Of a DNA stretch of 10,746 bases, positions 1 through 7,978 are shown in pieces (the first letter of the stretch is position 1; every line of letters starts with the position of its first letter). The stretch spans positions 1 to 10,746 of the forward strand of contig JASLJO010000276.1 of the NCBI GenBank assembly GCA_030152505.1, written 5' to 3'. A program made the translations under genes and the position numbers. Source of the stretch: Solirubrobacterales bacterium. GTDB lineage: Bacteria > Actinomycetota > Thermoleophilia > Solirubrobacterales > 70-9. The notes beneath the pieces were generated by a model. The model was not told the origin of the DNA and did no database searches. It saw only the letters and a list, made by a program, of their open reading frames with translations.

Positions 1-537
1 GAGGTACCGGCGTCGGCACTCTGGGCGTCCTCGGCTGAGCCCCCTCCCGGGGGTGGCGACGTAGGGGGCACCGCCCCTGAGGAAGCTTTAGCTACCGGAA
101 GGGGCGGTGGGTCCCCTGCGCCGACAGGACCCGCGCGCCGACTGCCCGCGCGCCACCTGATCGCATGCGACACCGACGTCGTCCTCGACGGCAAGGCTTT
201 GGGCAAGCCCGCCGACGAGACCGAAGCACGTGAATACCTGGACCGCATGAGCGGACGAGCTCACACCGTGATGAGCGGACTGGTGGTGCTGGTCGACGGC
301 GAGGAGCGGAGCGGGCTGGAGCGGACCACGGTGGTGTTCAAGGAGCTGGACGAGGCCGAGAAGGAGCGTTACGTGAGGTTCGGCGAGTGGCGGGGGAGGT
401 CCGGGGGTTACGCGATCCAGACGCTGGGATCGACTCTGGTCGAGCGGGTCGAGGGAAGTGTGTCGAACGTGGTTGGGCTGCCGGTCGGCCTCCTCGCCGA
501 TCTGGCACCGGAATTGCTGAACGGCTCCGCCCCATAG
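1..537 (+). CDS. maf: Maf family nucleoside triphosphate pyrophosphatase (5' end outside window)
   Basis: The frame is open from base 1 to the TAG at 535-537 (178 codons). From about base 157 it is clearly a Maf protein: CDTDVV at 166-183 holds the metal-binding Asp, LGKP at 199-210 the active-site Lys, and GEWRGRSGGYAIQ ends at 420 with the conserved Gln, followed by LVERVEGSVSNVVGLPV. Family members hydrolyse nucleoside triphosphates to the monophosphate and PPi. The GGYAIQ and NVVGLP style resembles the dTTP/UTP-type (YhdE) branch rather than YceF, which is an inference. The SxSPRR start motif would lie upstream of the window. The first ~50 residues visible are Gly/Pro/Ala-rich and lack the usual NAxxKA helix (an ALATGRGGG stretch sits there), although the spacing to CDTDVV is normal. 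Maf beside mreBCD is a classical arrangement. Alternatively this is a 5'-damaged gene. Confidence 0.85.
   Translation, partial: EVPASALWASSAEPPPGGGDVGGTAPEEALATGRGGGSPAPTGPARRLPARHLIACDTDVVLDGKALGKPADETEAREYLDRMSGRAHTVMSGLVVLVDGEERSGLERTTVVFKELDEAEKERYVRFGEWRGRSGGYAIQTLGSTLVERVEGSVSNVVGLPVGLLADLAPELLNGSAP
40..53. repeat. Perfect short inverted repeat (GC hairpin)
   Basis: CCCCC at 40-44 pairs with GGGGG at 49-53 around a TCCC loop. It lies in the atypical first part of the maf reading frame, 10 bases before a second, larger inverted repeat. Confidence 0.5.
64..115. repeat. Imperfect inverted repeat in the 5' part of maf
   Basis: ACCGCCCCT at 70-78 is the exact reverse complement of AGGGGCGGT at 100-108. 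The arms extend imperfectly outward (GGGG at 64-67 against CCCC at 112-115). The 21-base loop is AT-richer than its surroundings and holds AAGCTT and TAGCTA palindromes. It is translated in the maf frame without a stop. It could be an in-frame insertion of a palindromic element or a relict intergenic hairpin; the sequence alone does not decide. Confidence 0.55.
130..159 (+). repeat. 15-bp tandem duplication in maf
   Basis: Units 130-144 and 145-159 match at 13 of 15 bases and share CCCGCGCGCC. They encode PARRL then PARHL in frame, immediately before the conserved CDTDVV segment of Maf. Confidence 0.6.
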
Positions 538-591
538 GCCCGCTTTGTCCATCTGGGATGATTGCGCCGTCATTTCCTCCAAATTGCACAC

Positions 592-1641
<1,050 letters not shown>

Positions 1642-1679
1642 GCGTCGTTCACAAAAAGCGCCAAACTTAGGTCTCAGCC

Positions 1680-2531
1680 GTGTACCGCAAGCAAGTACGC
1701 CGCCGTAGGGCGGTCTTAGCCCTCCTCATCGTCGGCTCATTTCTGTTGCTGACGATCACCTATGGGCAGAGCTCGGGTGGCGTACAACGCAGCGTGAGCA
1801 CCGTTTTCAGCCCGTTGCAGACGGTCGCCGACCGGGCGCTCAAGCCTGCCCGCGACCTGATCGACTGGTTCGACAAGACCTTCGACGCGCGTGGAGAAAA
1901 CAGCCGCCTCCGCGAAGAGCTGGTCAGTGCCCGCAGGGAGGCGGTCGCCGGCCAGGAGGCGCTGTCGGAAAACACCCAGCTGCGCAAGCTCGTGGCCCTC
2001 GATCGCGGTCCCGCCCTGGCTGAATCGGCCTACGAGCCGGTCACTGGCCGCGTGATCGGGCGTTCTCCTACGGTCTGGAGCTCGACCGTGACGATCGACC
2101 TCGGCTCCGGGGACGGCGTCAAGGTCGATGACCCGGTGATCAGCGGCGACGGCCTGGCCGGCGTCGTTGCCTCGACCCAGGGCGGGTACTCTCAGGTCAC
2201 CCTGATCACCGACCACGCCAGCGCCGTCTCGGCCAAGGTCCTGCCGGGCGGCGTGCAGGGCGTGGTCAAGCCCAACGTCGGCGATCCCGAAGACCTGATT
2301 CTCGACTTCATCGACTCGACCAAGCATGTGCACGGTGACCAGGCCGTGGTCACGTCAGGCTGGCGGGCGCAGGGCCTCGCCTCGCTCTTCCCGCCCGGGC
2401 TGCCGATCGGCGAAGTGACGAGCGCCCCGATCGTCGAGCAGGAGGCCAGTCAGCAGGTCCACCTGCGTCCCTATGCCGACATCGCCAACCTGGACCTGGT
2501 CCAGGTGCTGACCGGGGGTTCGCGAGGATGA
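1680..2531 (+). CDS. mreC: Rod shape-determining protein MreC
   Basis: The 283-residue bitopic membrane protein links MreB in the cytoplasm to PBP2 outside. A basic start (YRKQVRRRR) precedes one membrane segment at about 11-28. A charged, heptad-like coiled coil follows at about 68-105, then the extracytoplasmic double beta-barrel domain (about 118-278) with VTGRVIGRSP, the IDLGSGDGVKVDDPV stretch and GLAGVV (158-163), all typical of MreC. The GTG start has only a weak AGGT eight bases upstream, but its position gives the expected positive-inside N-terminus. The stop overlaps the mreD start in an ATGA (4-base) junction, implying translational coupling. A rare TTA leucine codon lies in the membrane segment. 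Confidence 0.95.
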   Translation: MYRKQVRRRRAVLALLIVGSFLLLTITYGQSSGGVQRSVSTVFSPLQTVADRALKPARDLIDWFDKTFDARGENSRLREELVSARREAVAGQEALSENTQLRKLVALDRGPALAESAYEPVTGRVIGRSPTVWSSTVTIDLGSGDGVKVDDPVISGDGLAGVVASTQGGYSQVTLITDHASAVSAKVLPGGVQGVVKPNVGDPEDLILDFIDSTKHVHGDQAVVTSGWRAQGLASLFPPGLPIGEVTSAPIVEQEASQQVHLRPYADIANLDLVQVLTGGSRG

Positions 2532-3085
2532 TCGTCACGCCGAGGATCTTCGCCCGGCTTGCCGCGATCGCGATCCTGGCGGTGCTGCTGCAGCTCTCCT
2601 TCTTTTCGCGGGTCGAGGTCCTCCACACCAGCGCCGACATCCTGCCCGCCGTGGTCGTCTCGCTCGGCTTGCTCGGGGGCAGCCTGACCGGCGCCGTGGC
2701 CGGCTTCTCGATCGGCTTCCTCGTCGACTGCCTGCTGGTCGCGCCGCTCGGCGGCTCCTCGCTCGTGCTGTTGGGAGTGGGATACCTGGCCGGCCTCTTC
2801 CGCGAGCGCTTCGACATCCACAGCGCCCTGGTGCCACCGCTGATCTGCATGGCGTCGACCCTCCTGGCGGAGGTCGGCTTCGCCGTGGTGCAGGTGATGC
2901 TCGGCGTCGATGCGCCGGTCAGCGTGCTGATCGTCCGCGACACGCTGCTGAAGAGCATCTACGCCTTCTTCTGGGCCTGGCCGATCTACTTCGGCCTGCG
3001 GCGGGCGCTGCGGTCGGCCCTGGTCGACGAACCAAAGGTGATGCGACGTCGGCAGCCGACTGTGCTGGGGGCGAGGAGGGCTTGA
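2528..3085 (+). CDS. mreD: Rod shape-determining protein MreD
   Basis: The 185-residue polytopic membrane protein is the third member of the MreBCD complex. Hydrophobic segments lie at about 8-28, 38-58, 58-78, 78-92, 100-125 and 133-160. The motif GFLVDCLLVAPLGGSS (about 62-77) corresponds to the conserved G-x-x-x-D-L-x-x-x-x-PLG stretch of MreD. The C-terminus is short and basic (MRRRQP), as expected for a cytoplasmic tail. It starts inside the mreC stop (ATGA) and its TGA shares one base with the mrdA ATG. MreD is poorly conserved in sequence, so the call rests on motif, topology and position together. Confidence 0.93.
   Translation: MIVTPRIFARLAAIAILAVLLQLSFFSRVEVLHTSADILPAVVVSLGLLGGSLTGAVAGFSIGFLVDCLLVAPLGGSSLVLLGVGYLAGLFRERFDIHSALVPPLICMASTLLAEVGFAVVQVMLGVDAPVSVLIVRDTLLKSIYAFFWAWPIYFGLRRALRSALVDEPKVMRRRQPTVLGARRA
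3074..3079 (+). promoter_or_regulatory. Ribosome binding site of mrdA
   Basis: AGGAGG lies five bases before ATG 3085 and inside the last codons of mreD. It supports ATG 3085 over the TTG at 3082 and shows that mrdA has its own strong ribosome site despite coupling to mreD. Confidence 0.7.
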
Positions 3086-4959
3086 TGTACCGGCGGTCGG
3101 ACGAGCTCGGCCCGCAGATGAGCAACCGCTTGGCGCTGCGCATAGCCATCTTCGGGGGCCTCGCCCTGGCGCTCTTCGCGGTGCTCTTCTTCCGCCTCTG
3201 GTTCCTGCAGGCTCTGAACGGCGAAAAGTACCTGGCCGAAGCGAACAACAACCGCACGCGGGAGTTCCGGGTGAGCGCGCCGCGGGGCGAGATCCTCGAT
3301 CGCAACGGCAGGATCATCGTCGCCAATCGAACCAGCCTGGCCCTGCAGATCAACCCACGCAAACTGCCAGCCGATGAAGGCGAACGGCGCACCGAGCTGG
3401 CCCGGCTCGCGGGCCTCATCCACACCACGCCGCACCGCCTGCGCAAGACGATCCACGAACAGCTGCTGCTGGCGCCGAGTGCGCCGGTCACGGTGCGCCG
3501 CGACGTGGGCGACTATCTCGTCTACTACCTGCAGGAGAACCAGGACCGCTTCCCGGGGATCACCGTGCAGCGGATCTTCGTCCGTCGCTACCCGCACGGC
3601 ACGCTCGCCGCCCACATCCTCGGCAACGTCGGCGAGATCTCCGAAGAAGAGCTCAAGGAAACGCGCTTCCACGGCTTGCGGCCGGGAGACGAGATCGGCC
3701 AGGACGGGGTCGAGGACACCTATGACCGCTTCCTGCGTGGCCACCCCGGCCTCGAACGGATCCAGGTCGACGCCTTCGGCCAGCCGACCCGCAACGGCCG
3801 TCTTTTCTCCCAGCCGCCGGTGCCCGGCGACAACCTGAAGCTCTCGATCGACTCCTCGGTGCAGGAAGCAGGCGAAGCGGCGCTGGCCGAACGCGGCCTG
3901 CCCGGCGGCTTCATCACGATGGACGTCCACAGCGGTGAAATCCTCGGCCTCGGCTCCTTCCCGACCTTCTACCCGTCGGTCTTGACCCCGCCGATAAGCC
4001 AGGCGCAGGTGAACGCCCTCTACCGCGACCCGGTGTCGGCGCCGATCACCGACCGGGCGATCGCGGGCTACTACCCGACCGGCTCGACCTTCAAGCTCAT
4101 CACCGCCCTGGCGGCGCTGGAAAGCGGTGTGATCACGCCCTCGACCTCGATCTACGACGGCGGCTCGCTGACCGTCGGCGGGCAGAGCTTCCAGAACGCC
4201 GGCGGTGCCTCCTACGGCAGCCTCACCCTGGTGCCGGCCCTGCAGGTCTCCTCCGACGTCTTCTTCTACACCCTCGGGTTGGACATGTGGGACACCGGCC
4301 AGTTGCAGCACTGGGCGCACAAACTGGGGATCGGCCGCCCGACCGGGCTCGACCTGCCGGGGGCGGTCGAAGGACTGCTGCCGACCAAACAGTGGCGCGA
4401 CAAACTGGCTGCCGAAGGCGAAGCCGAAGGGCGCCCCTGGTCGGCGGGCGACAACATCCAGTTGGCGACCGGCCAGGGCGACCTTCAGACCAATCCGCTG
4501 CAGATGGCGATCGCCTATGCGACCCTGGCCAATGGCGGCACGGTCGTCACCCCCCACGTCGGCCTCGAGGTCGACGACGCCGCGGGCCGGGTGCTGCGCG
4601 AATTCGCCCCCAGACCGCGCCGTCACGTCAAGTTCAAAGCCGAAAGCGGCGAAGCGATCCTGGAAGGCCTGCACGAGGCCGCGCAGGCGCCAGGCGGCAC
4701 CTCCTACGCCGTCTTCGGCGGCTTCCCGATCCCGGTCGCGGGCAAGACCGGCACGGCGCAGCGGATCGGCCACGCGGACCAGTCCTGGTACATCGTCCTC
4801 GCCCCGTACCCGAATCCCCGTATCGTGACGGCGGTGACGATCGAGGAAGGCGGCTTCGGAGCCGAATCGGCGGCCCCGGCCGCGCTGAAGATCCTGGAAG
4901 CCTATTTCGGCAAGCACAGCAGCGGCGAAAGCGGGCCCAATGGCGGGAGCCCGGGCTGA
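3085..4959 (+). CDS. mrdA: Penicillin-binding protein 2 (elongasome D,D-transpeptidase)
   Basis: The 624-residue class B PBP cross-links peptidoglycan during cylindrical growth. A short cytoplasmic start is followed by one membrane anchor at about 18-40, then the PBP dimerisation (pedestal) domain from about 55 to 240, with RGEILDRNGRIIV at 67-79. The transpeptidase domain (about 245-610) shows all three active-site motifs: STFK (334-337, catalytic Ser334) in YYPTGSTFK, SSD (389-391, the SxN-type motif with the Asp usual in PBP2) followed by VFFY, and KTG (554-556) in VAGKTGTAQ. Length is usual for PBP2. Its TGA overlaps the rodA ATG by one base, matching the physical pairing of PBP2 with its glycosyltransferase partner RodA. 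Confidence 0.96.
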   Translation: MYRRSDELGPQMSNRLALRIAIFGGLALALFAVLFFRLWFLQALNGEKYLAEANNNRTREFRVSAPRGEILDRNGRIIVANRTSLALQINPRKLPADEGERRTELARLAGLIHTTPHRLRKTIHEQLLLAPSAPVTVRRDVGDYLVYYLQENQDRFPGITVQRIFVRRYPHGTLAAHILGNVGEISEEELKETRFHGLRPGDEIGQDGVEDTYDRFLRGHPGLERIQVDAFGQPTRNGRLFSQPPVPGDNLKLSIDSSVQEAGEAALAERGLPGGFITMDVHSGEILGLGSFPTFYPSVLTPPISQAQVNALYRDPVSAPITDRAIAGYYPTGSTFKLITALAALESGVITPSTSIYDGGSLTVGGQSFQNAGGASYGSLTLVPALQVSSDVFFYTLGLDMWDTGQLQHWAHKLGIGRPTGLDLPGAVEGLLPTKQWRDKLAAEGEAEGRPWSAGDNIQLATGQGDLQTNPLQMAIAYATLANGGTVVTPHVGLEVDDAAGRVLREFAPRPRRHVKFKAESGEAILEGLHEAAQAPGGTSYAVFGGFPIPVAGKTGTAQRIGHADQSWYIVLAPYPNPRIVTAVTIEEGGFGAESAAPAALKILEAYFGKHSSGESGPNGGSPG

Positions 4960-6155
4960 TGTACGCGACCCGCACCAGACGCGCCCGGCCCGAGCCCTTC
5001 GCCCTGCGGCCCGGCATCGCCGAGCGCCTCGGCCTGCCCTACATGGACGCCGCCCTCGGCATCGCCGCCGTCGGGCTGGTTGCCTTCAGCGCCTTCGTCC
5101 TCGGCCAGGCGACCAGGCACGACGTACCCGGCGACCCCGGCTACTACGTCGACCGCCAGGTGATCTACGCCGCCCTCGGCCTGATCGGCATGTACGTGCT
5201 GGCGCGGATCGACTATTCGCGCTTCCGCGAGCTGCGGGTTGGCATCTACACCTTCCTCTGCGTCAGCGTCTCGCTCGTCTTCGTCTTCGGCGTCGCCGCG
5301 CGCGGCTCGCGACGCGCGTTCGAACTTCCCTTCTTCAGTTTCCAGCCATCGGAGCTGGGCAAGCTCCTGCTCGTTCTGGCGCTTGCCGGGTTCGTCATCG
5401 ATGGCGCCCGGCGGGGCTCGCCACGGCAGCGCACGGTGCGCTACCTCTGTCTGGGCTTCGCCCCGGCTGCGCTCGTCTTCCTGCAGCCGGACCTCGGCAC
5501 CTCCCTGGTGTACGGGGCAATCACCCTCGCCGTGATGTACGTGGGGGGCGTCCGTTGGACGCACTTCGCGGTGATCGGCGCCGCCCTCGCCGCCCTCGTG
5601 GCCCTAGTGCTCGTGGTCGCTCCCGCAATTGGGACGCCCGTCTTGAAGGAATACCAGCAGCAGAGGCTGACCTCCTTCCTGAATCCGAGCGCGGACCCGA
5701 GCGACGCGGGCTACCAGCAGAACCAGGCCATGATCGCCGAGGGCGCGGGTCAGTTGACCGGCCGTGGCGATCGGGCCACCCAGACGCGGCTCGACTTTGT
5801 CCCTGAGCGGCACACCGACTTCATCTTTGCGGTGATCGGTGAGCGCTACGGATTCATGGGGGCCGCATTAGTCCTATCCCTATACGCCCTGCTGATCTGG
5901 CGGGCGCTGCGGATCGTGACGCTCTCGAAGAACTCATACGGGACCCTTGTGGCAGGCGGCATCGCCGCCATGCTGCTCTTCCAGGTCTTCGTCAACGTGG
6001 GGATGAACCTCGGGATCATGCCGATCACCGGGATTCCCCTGCCGTTGATGAGCTACGGGGGGTCGTCTGTCTTGGCGACCCTCCTCGCGGTGGGAGTGCT
6101 TCAGAGCATCCACATGCAAGCGCGCCTCAGCCAGAAAGGCAGGTTCGTCTGGTGA
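4959..6155 (+). CDS. rodA: SEDS glycosyltransferase RodA
   Basis: The 398-residue multi-pass membrane protein polymerises lipid II into glycan strands together with PBP2. After a 25-residue basic cytoplasmic start there are about ten hydrophobic segments. SEDS landmarks are FQPSELGK (128-135), QPDLGTSLV (176-184), YQQNQAMIAEGAGQLTGRG (252-270) and FVPERHTDFIFAVIGE (280-295), where Asp287 of HTDF corresponds to the essential acidic residue of RodA. The C-terminal NLGIMPITGIPLPLMSYGGSS (350-370) is diagnostic. The stretch usually written IAIGSGGL.GKG reads MIAEGAGQLTGRG here, a modest deviation. ATG 4959 touches the mrdA stop and has GGGAG (4944-4948) upstream. A longer open frame beginning at 4287 only reads through mrdA out of frame. 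Confidence 0.95.
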   Translation: MYATRTRRARPEPFALRPGIAERLGLPYMDAALGIAAVGLVAFSAFVLGQATRHDVPGDPGYYVDRQVIYAALGLIGMYVLARIDYSRFRELRVGIYTFLCVSVSLVFVFGVAARGSRRAFELPFFSFQPSELGKLLLVLALAGFVIDGARRGSPRQRTVRYLCLGFAPAALVFLQPDLGTSLVYGAITLAVMYVGGVRWTHFAVIGAALAALVALVLVVAPAIGTPVLKEYQQQRLTSFLNPSADPSDAGYQQNQAMIAEGAGQLTGRGDRATQTRLDFVPERHTDFIFAVIGERYGFMGAALVLSLYALLIWRALRIVTLSKNSYGTLVAGGIAAMLLFQVFVNVGMNLGIMPITGIPLPLMSYGGSSVLATLLAVGVLQSIHMQARLSQKGRFVW

Positions 6156-6169
6156 TCCCTTGAAAGGGA
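6156..6169. repeat. Small perfect inverted repeat after rodA
   Basis: TCCCTT and AAGGGA flank GA directly behind the rodA stop codon. There is no T-run behind it, so it is not a convincing terminator. It also contains the TTGAAA used in the promoter proposal for the RNase gene. Confidence 0.4.
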
Positions 6170-6189
6170 CCCGGGCGAATGCGTACCTA
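6160..6189 (+). promoter_or_regulatory. Candidate promoter of the RNase E/G-rplU-rpmA group
   Basis: TTGAAA (6160-6165) and TACCTA (6184-6189) are separated by 18 bases in the 56-base spacer, the largest gap in the window. Transcription would start near 6197, about 15 bases before the RNase ATG. The -10 box matches consensus poorly, so this is a weak, pattern-based proposal. Confidence 0.3.
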
Positions 6190-6211
6190 TCTGAACTGAG
6201 CTGAAACACAT

Positions 6212-7978
6212 ATGAAAAAAACCATCCTGGTGTCCGCCGATCGCGGCGAGACCCGTGTCGCCGTCCTCGAGTCGAAGACCAAAGGCGGCAAACGCAACGT
6301 GGCGGAGCTCTACATCGAGCGCCGCGGCCGACGCTCGATCGTCGGCAACATCTACCTCGGCAAGGTCGACAACGTCCTCGCCGGCATGGAGGCCGCCTTC
6401 GTCGACATCGGTCTCGAGCGCAACGGCTTCCTGCACGTCGACGAGATCGTCCTGCCCAACGGCGAACAGGCGCCGAGGCGCGGCCGGGGCAGTGGCCGCA
6501 AGATCACCGAGCTGATCAAATCCGGACAGGAGATCCTCGTGCAGGTCGTCAAGGATCCGCTCAAGTCGAAGGGGGCGCGCCTCTCGATGAACCTCTCGAT
6601 CGCCGGCCGCTACCTGGTCTACGCGCCACAGGGCTCGGGCGTCGGCGTCAGCCGGCGGTTGAGCACCTCCGAGCGCGACCGGCTGCGCAAGATGGTCGAT
6701 CGCACCTACAAGGGGCCGGGTGGGCTGATCGTCCGCACCGCCGCCCACGGGGCGAAGAAATCCGACTTCGTGCGTGAGGTCGGCTACCTGCACAAGCTGC
6801 ATGATGTGCTCGAGCGGCGGGCCGAGAAGATCAAGGCACCCGGCCTGGTCTTCCAGGAGCAGGACCTGCCGGTGCGAGTGCTGCGCGACGTCTTCCTCTC
6901 CGACTTCGAAATGGCGGTGATCGACTCGCCCAAACAGCTCGAGCGGGTGACCGGCTTCTTCCAGCGCACCGCGCCGGAGCTGGTCGACAAAGTCGAGCTG
7001 TATGAGGGCACGAAGCCGTTGCTGGAGAAATGGGGGATCGACAAGGAGATCGAGTCGACCCTGGTGCGGCGCGTCGACCTGCCCTCGGGCGGCTACCTGA
7101 TCATCGACTACGCCGAGGCGCTGACCGTGATCGACGTCAACAGCGGCTCCTTCACCGGTCGCGGCAAAGGCGGCCTCGAGGAGACGATCACCAGGGTCAA
7201 CACCGAGGCGGCCGATGAGGTGGTGCGCCAGCTGCGACTGCGCGACATCGGCGGGATCATCGTCATCGACTTCATCGACATGGCGCGGGCGCGCAACCGG
7301 GACAAAGTGCTGAAAACGCTGCAGAAAGCGCTCGACGCCGACAAGTCGAAGAGCTATGTGGTCGAGGTCTCGCCGCTCGGCCTGGTCGAGATGACCCGCC
7401 AGAACATCACCGACGGGGTGCGTGAGATCCTCACCGCCCCATGTCCCACCTGCGACGGCGAGGGCGTCGTCCTCTCCGCTGAGACGGTGGCCCTGGAGGG
7501 GCTGCGGCAGATGCGCGAGCTGGCGGCGGATCACGCCGATGCCGAGGCGTTCCTGCTGCGGGTCAACCCGAAGGTCGCGGCCGAGCTGATCGGACCCGAC
7601 AGCGGTTTGGCCGAGCTGGAGGAGGAAACCGGCAAGCAGTTCCACTTCGAGGGCGGGGACGCGCTGGCGATCGCCACCTTCACATTGGTCGAGGCCGGCA
7701 CGCGGGCCAAGATCGAGGAGCTGGCGCTGCCCTTCAAGGTCGGCGAGGAGGTGGTGGTGACGATCGAGGAGCCGCACATGTACAACGCCGACGACGCGGT
7801 CGCCCGGATCGACTCCTACATCGTCAGCATCAGCGGCGGTGGCCGTTACGTCGGCGATCGCAAGATGGTGCGAATCGAGAGCGTCGAACGGGCGGCAGCG
7901 GTCGCCTCGTTGCTCGGCGATCCCCCCGGCAGCAACGGCTCGGAGTCAGACGCTCTAGAATCCGCCGCCGCCAGATGA
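6212..7978 (+). CDS. rng: Ribonuclease E/G family endoribonuclease
   Basis: The 588-residue protein cuts single-stranded AU-rich RNA in rRNA processing and mRNA decay, preferring 5'-monophosphate ends. An S1-like domain (about 38-118) contains GNIYLGKVDNVLAGMEAAFV and FLHVDEI. It is followed by the 5'-sensor region with VRTAA (174-178, Arg175/Thr176) and the DNase I-like catalytic domain with DVNSGSFTG (308-316) and VIDFIDMA (351-358). Asp308 and Asp353 match the two metal-binding Asp residues of E. coli RNase E. The Zn-link follows as CPTCDGEG (411-418). It is longer than RNase G (about 490) and lacks the long disordered tail of RNase E, ending instead in a compact domain of about 160 residues. 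ATG 6212 has no clear Shine-Dalgarno sequence. Its stop overlaps rplU by four bases, a common position for this family. Confidence 0.94.
   Translation: MKKTILVSADRGETRVAVLESKTKGGKRNVAELYIERRGRRSIVGNIYLGKVDNVLAGMEAAFVDIGLERNGFLHVDEIVLPNGEQAPRRGRGSGRKITELIKSGQEILVQVVKDPLKSKGARLSMNLSIAGRYLVYAPQGSGVGVSRRLSTSERDRLRKMVDRTYKGPGGLIVRTAAHGAKKSDFVREVGYLHKLHDVLERRAEKIKAPGLVFQEQDLPVRVLRDVFLSDFEMAVIDSPKQLERVTGFFQRTAPELVDKVELYEGTKPLLEKWGIDKEIESTLVRRVDLPSGGYLIIDYAEALTVIDVNSGSFTGRGKGGLEETITRVNTEAADEVVRQLRLRDIGGIIVIDFIDMARARNRDKVLKTLQKALDADKSKSYVVEVSPLGLVEMTRQNITDGVREILTAPCPTCDGEGVVLSAETVALEGLRQMRELAADHADAEAFLLRVNPKVAAELIGPDSGLAELEEETGKQFHFEGGDALAIATFTLVEAGTRAKIEELALPFKVGEEVVVTIEEPHMYNADDAVARIDSYIVSISGGGRYVGDRKMVRIESVERAAAVASLLGDPPGSNGSESDALESAAAR

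Noticed and set aside
562..591. TTG 562 as the mreB start
   Set aside because: It adds ten residues with no family similarity; ATG 592 gives the expected short hydrophobic N-terminus. Not fully excluded because neither has a good ribosome site.
2986..4917. A 643-codon open frame on the - strand across mrdA
   Set aside because: It lies wholly antisense to mrdA, whose active-site motifs are complete, and its product is Arg/Asp/Gly-rich with no recognisable motif. Long antisense frames are expected in GC-rich genes.
4287..4958. An N-terminal extension of rodA by 224 codons
   Set aside because: The extension reads mrdA in another frame and is Arg/Pro-rich. RodA homology and membrane topology begin at ATG 4959.
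6179..6199. Six-codon leader peptide frame before the RNase gene
   Set aside because: It is too short and has no ribosome site or regulatory codon run, so chance is the simplest explanation.
6101..7777. A 558-codon open frame on the - strand across the RNase gene
   Set aside because: Same reason: it mirrors a well-supported gene and shows no protein family features.
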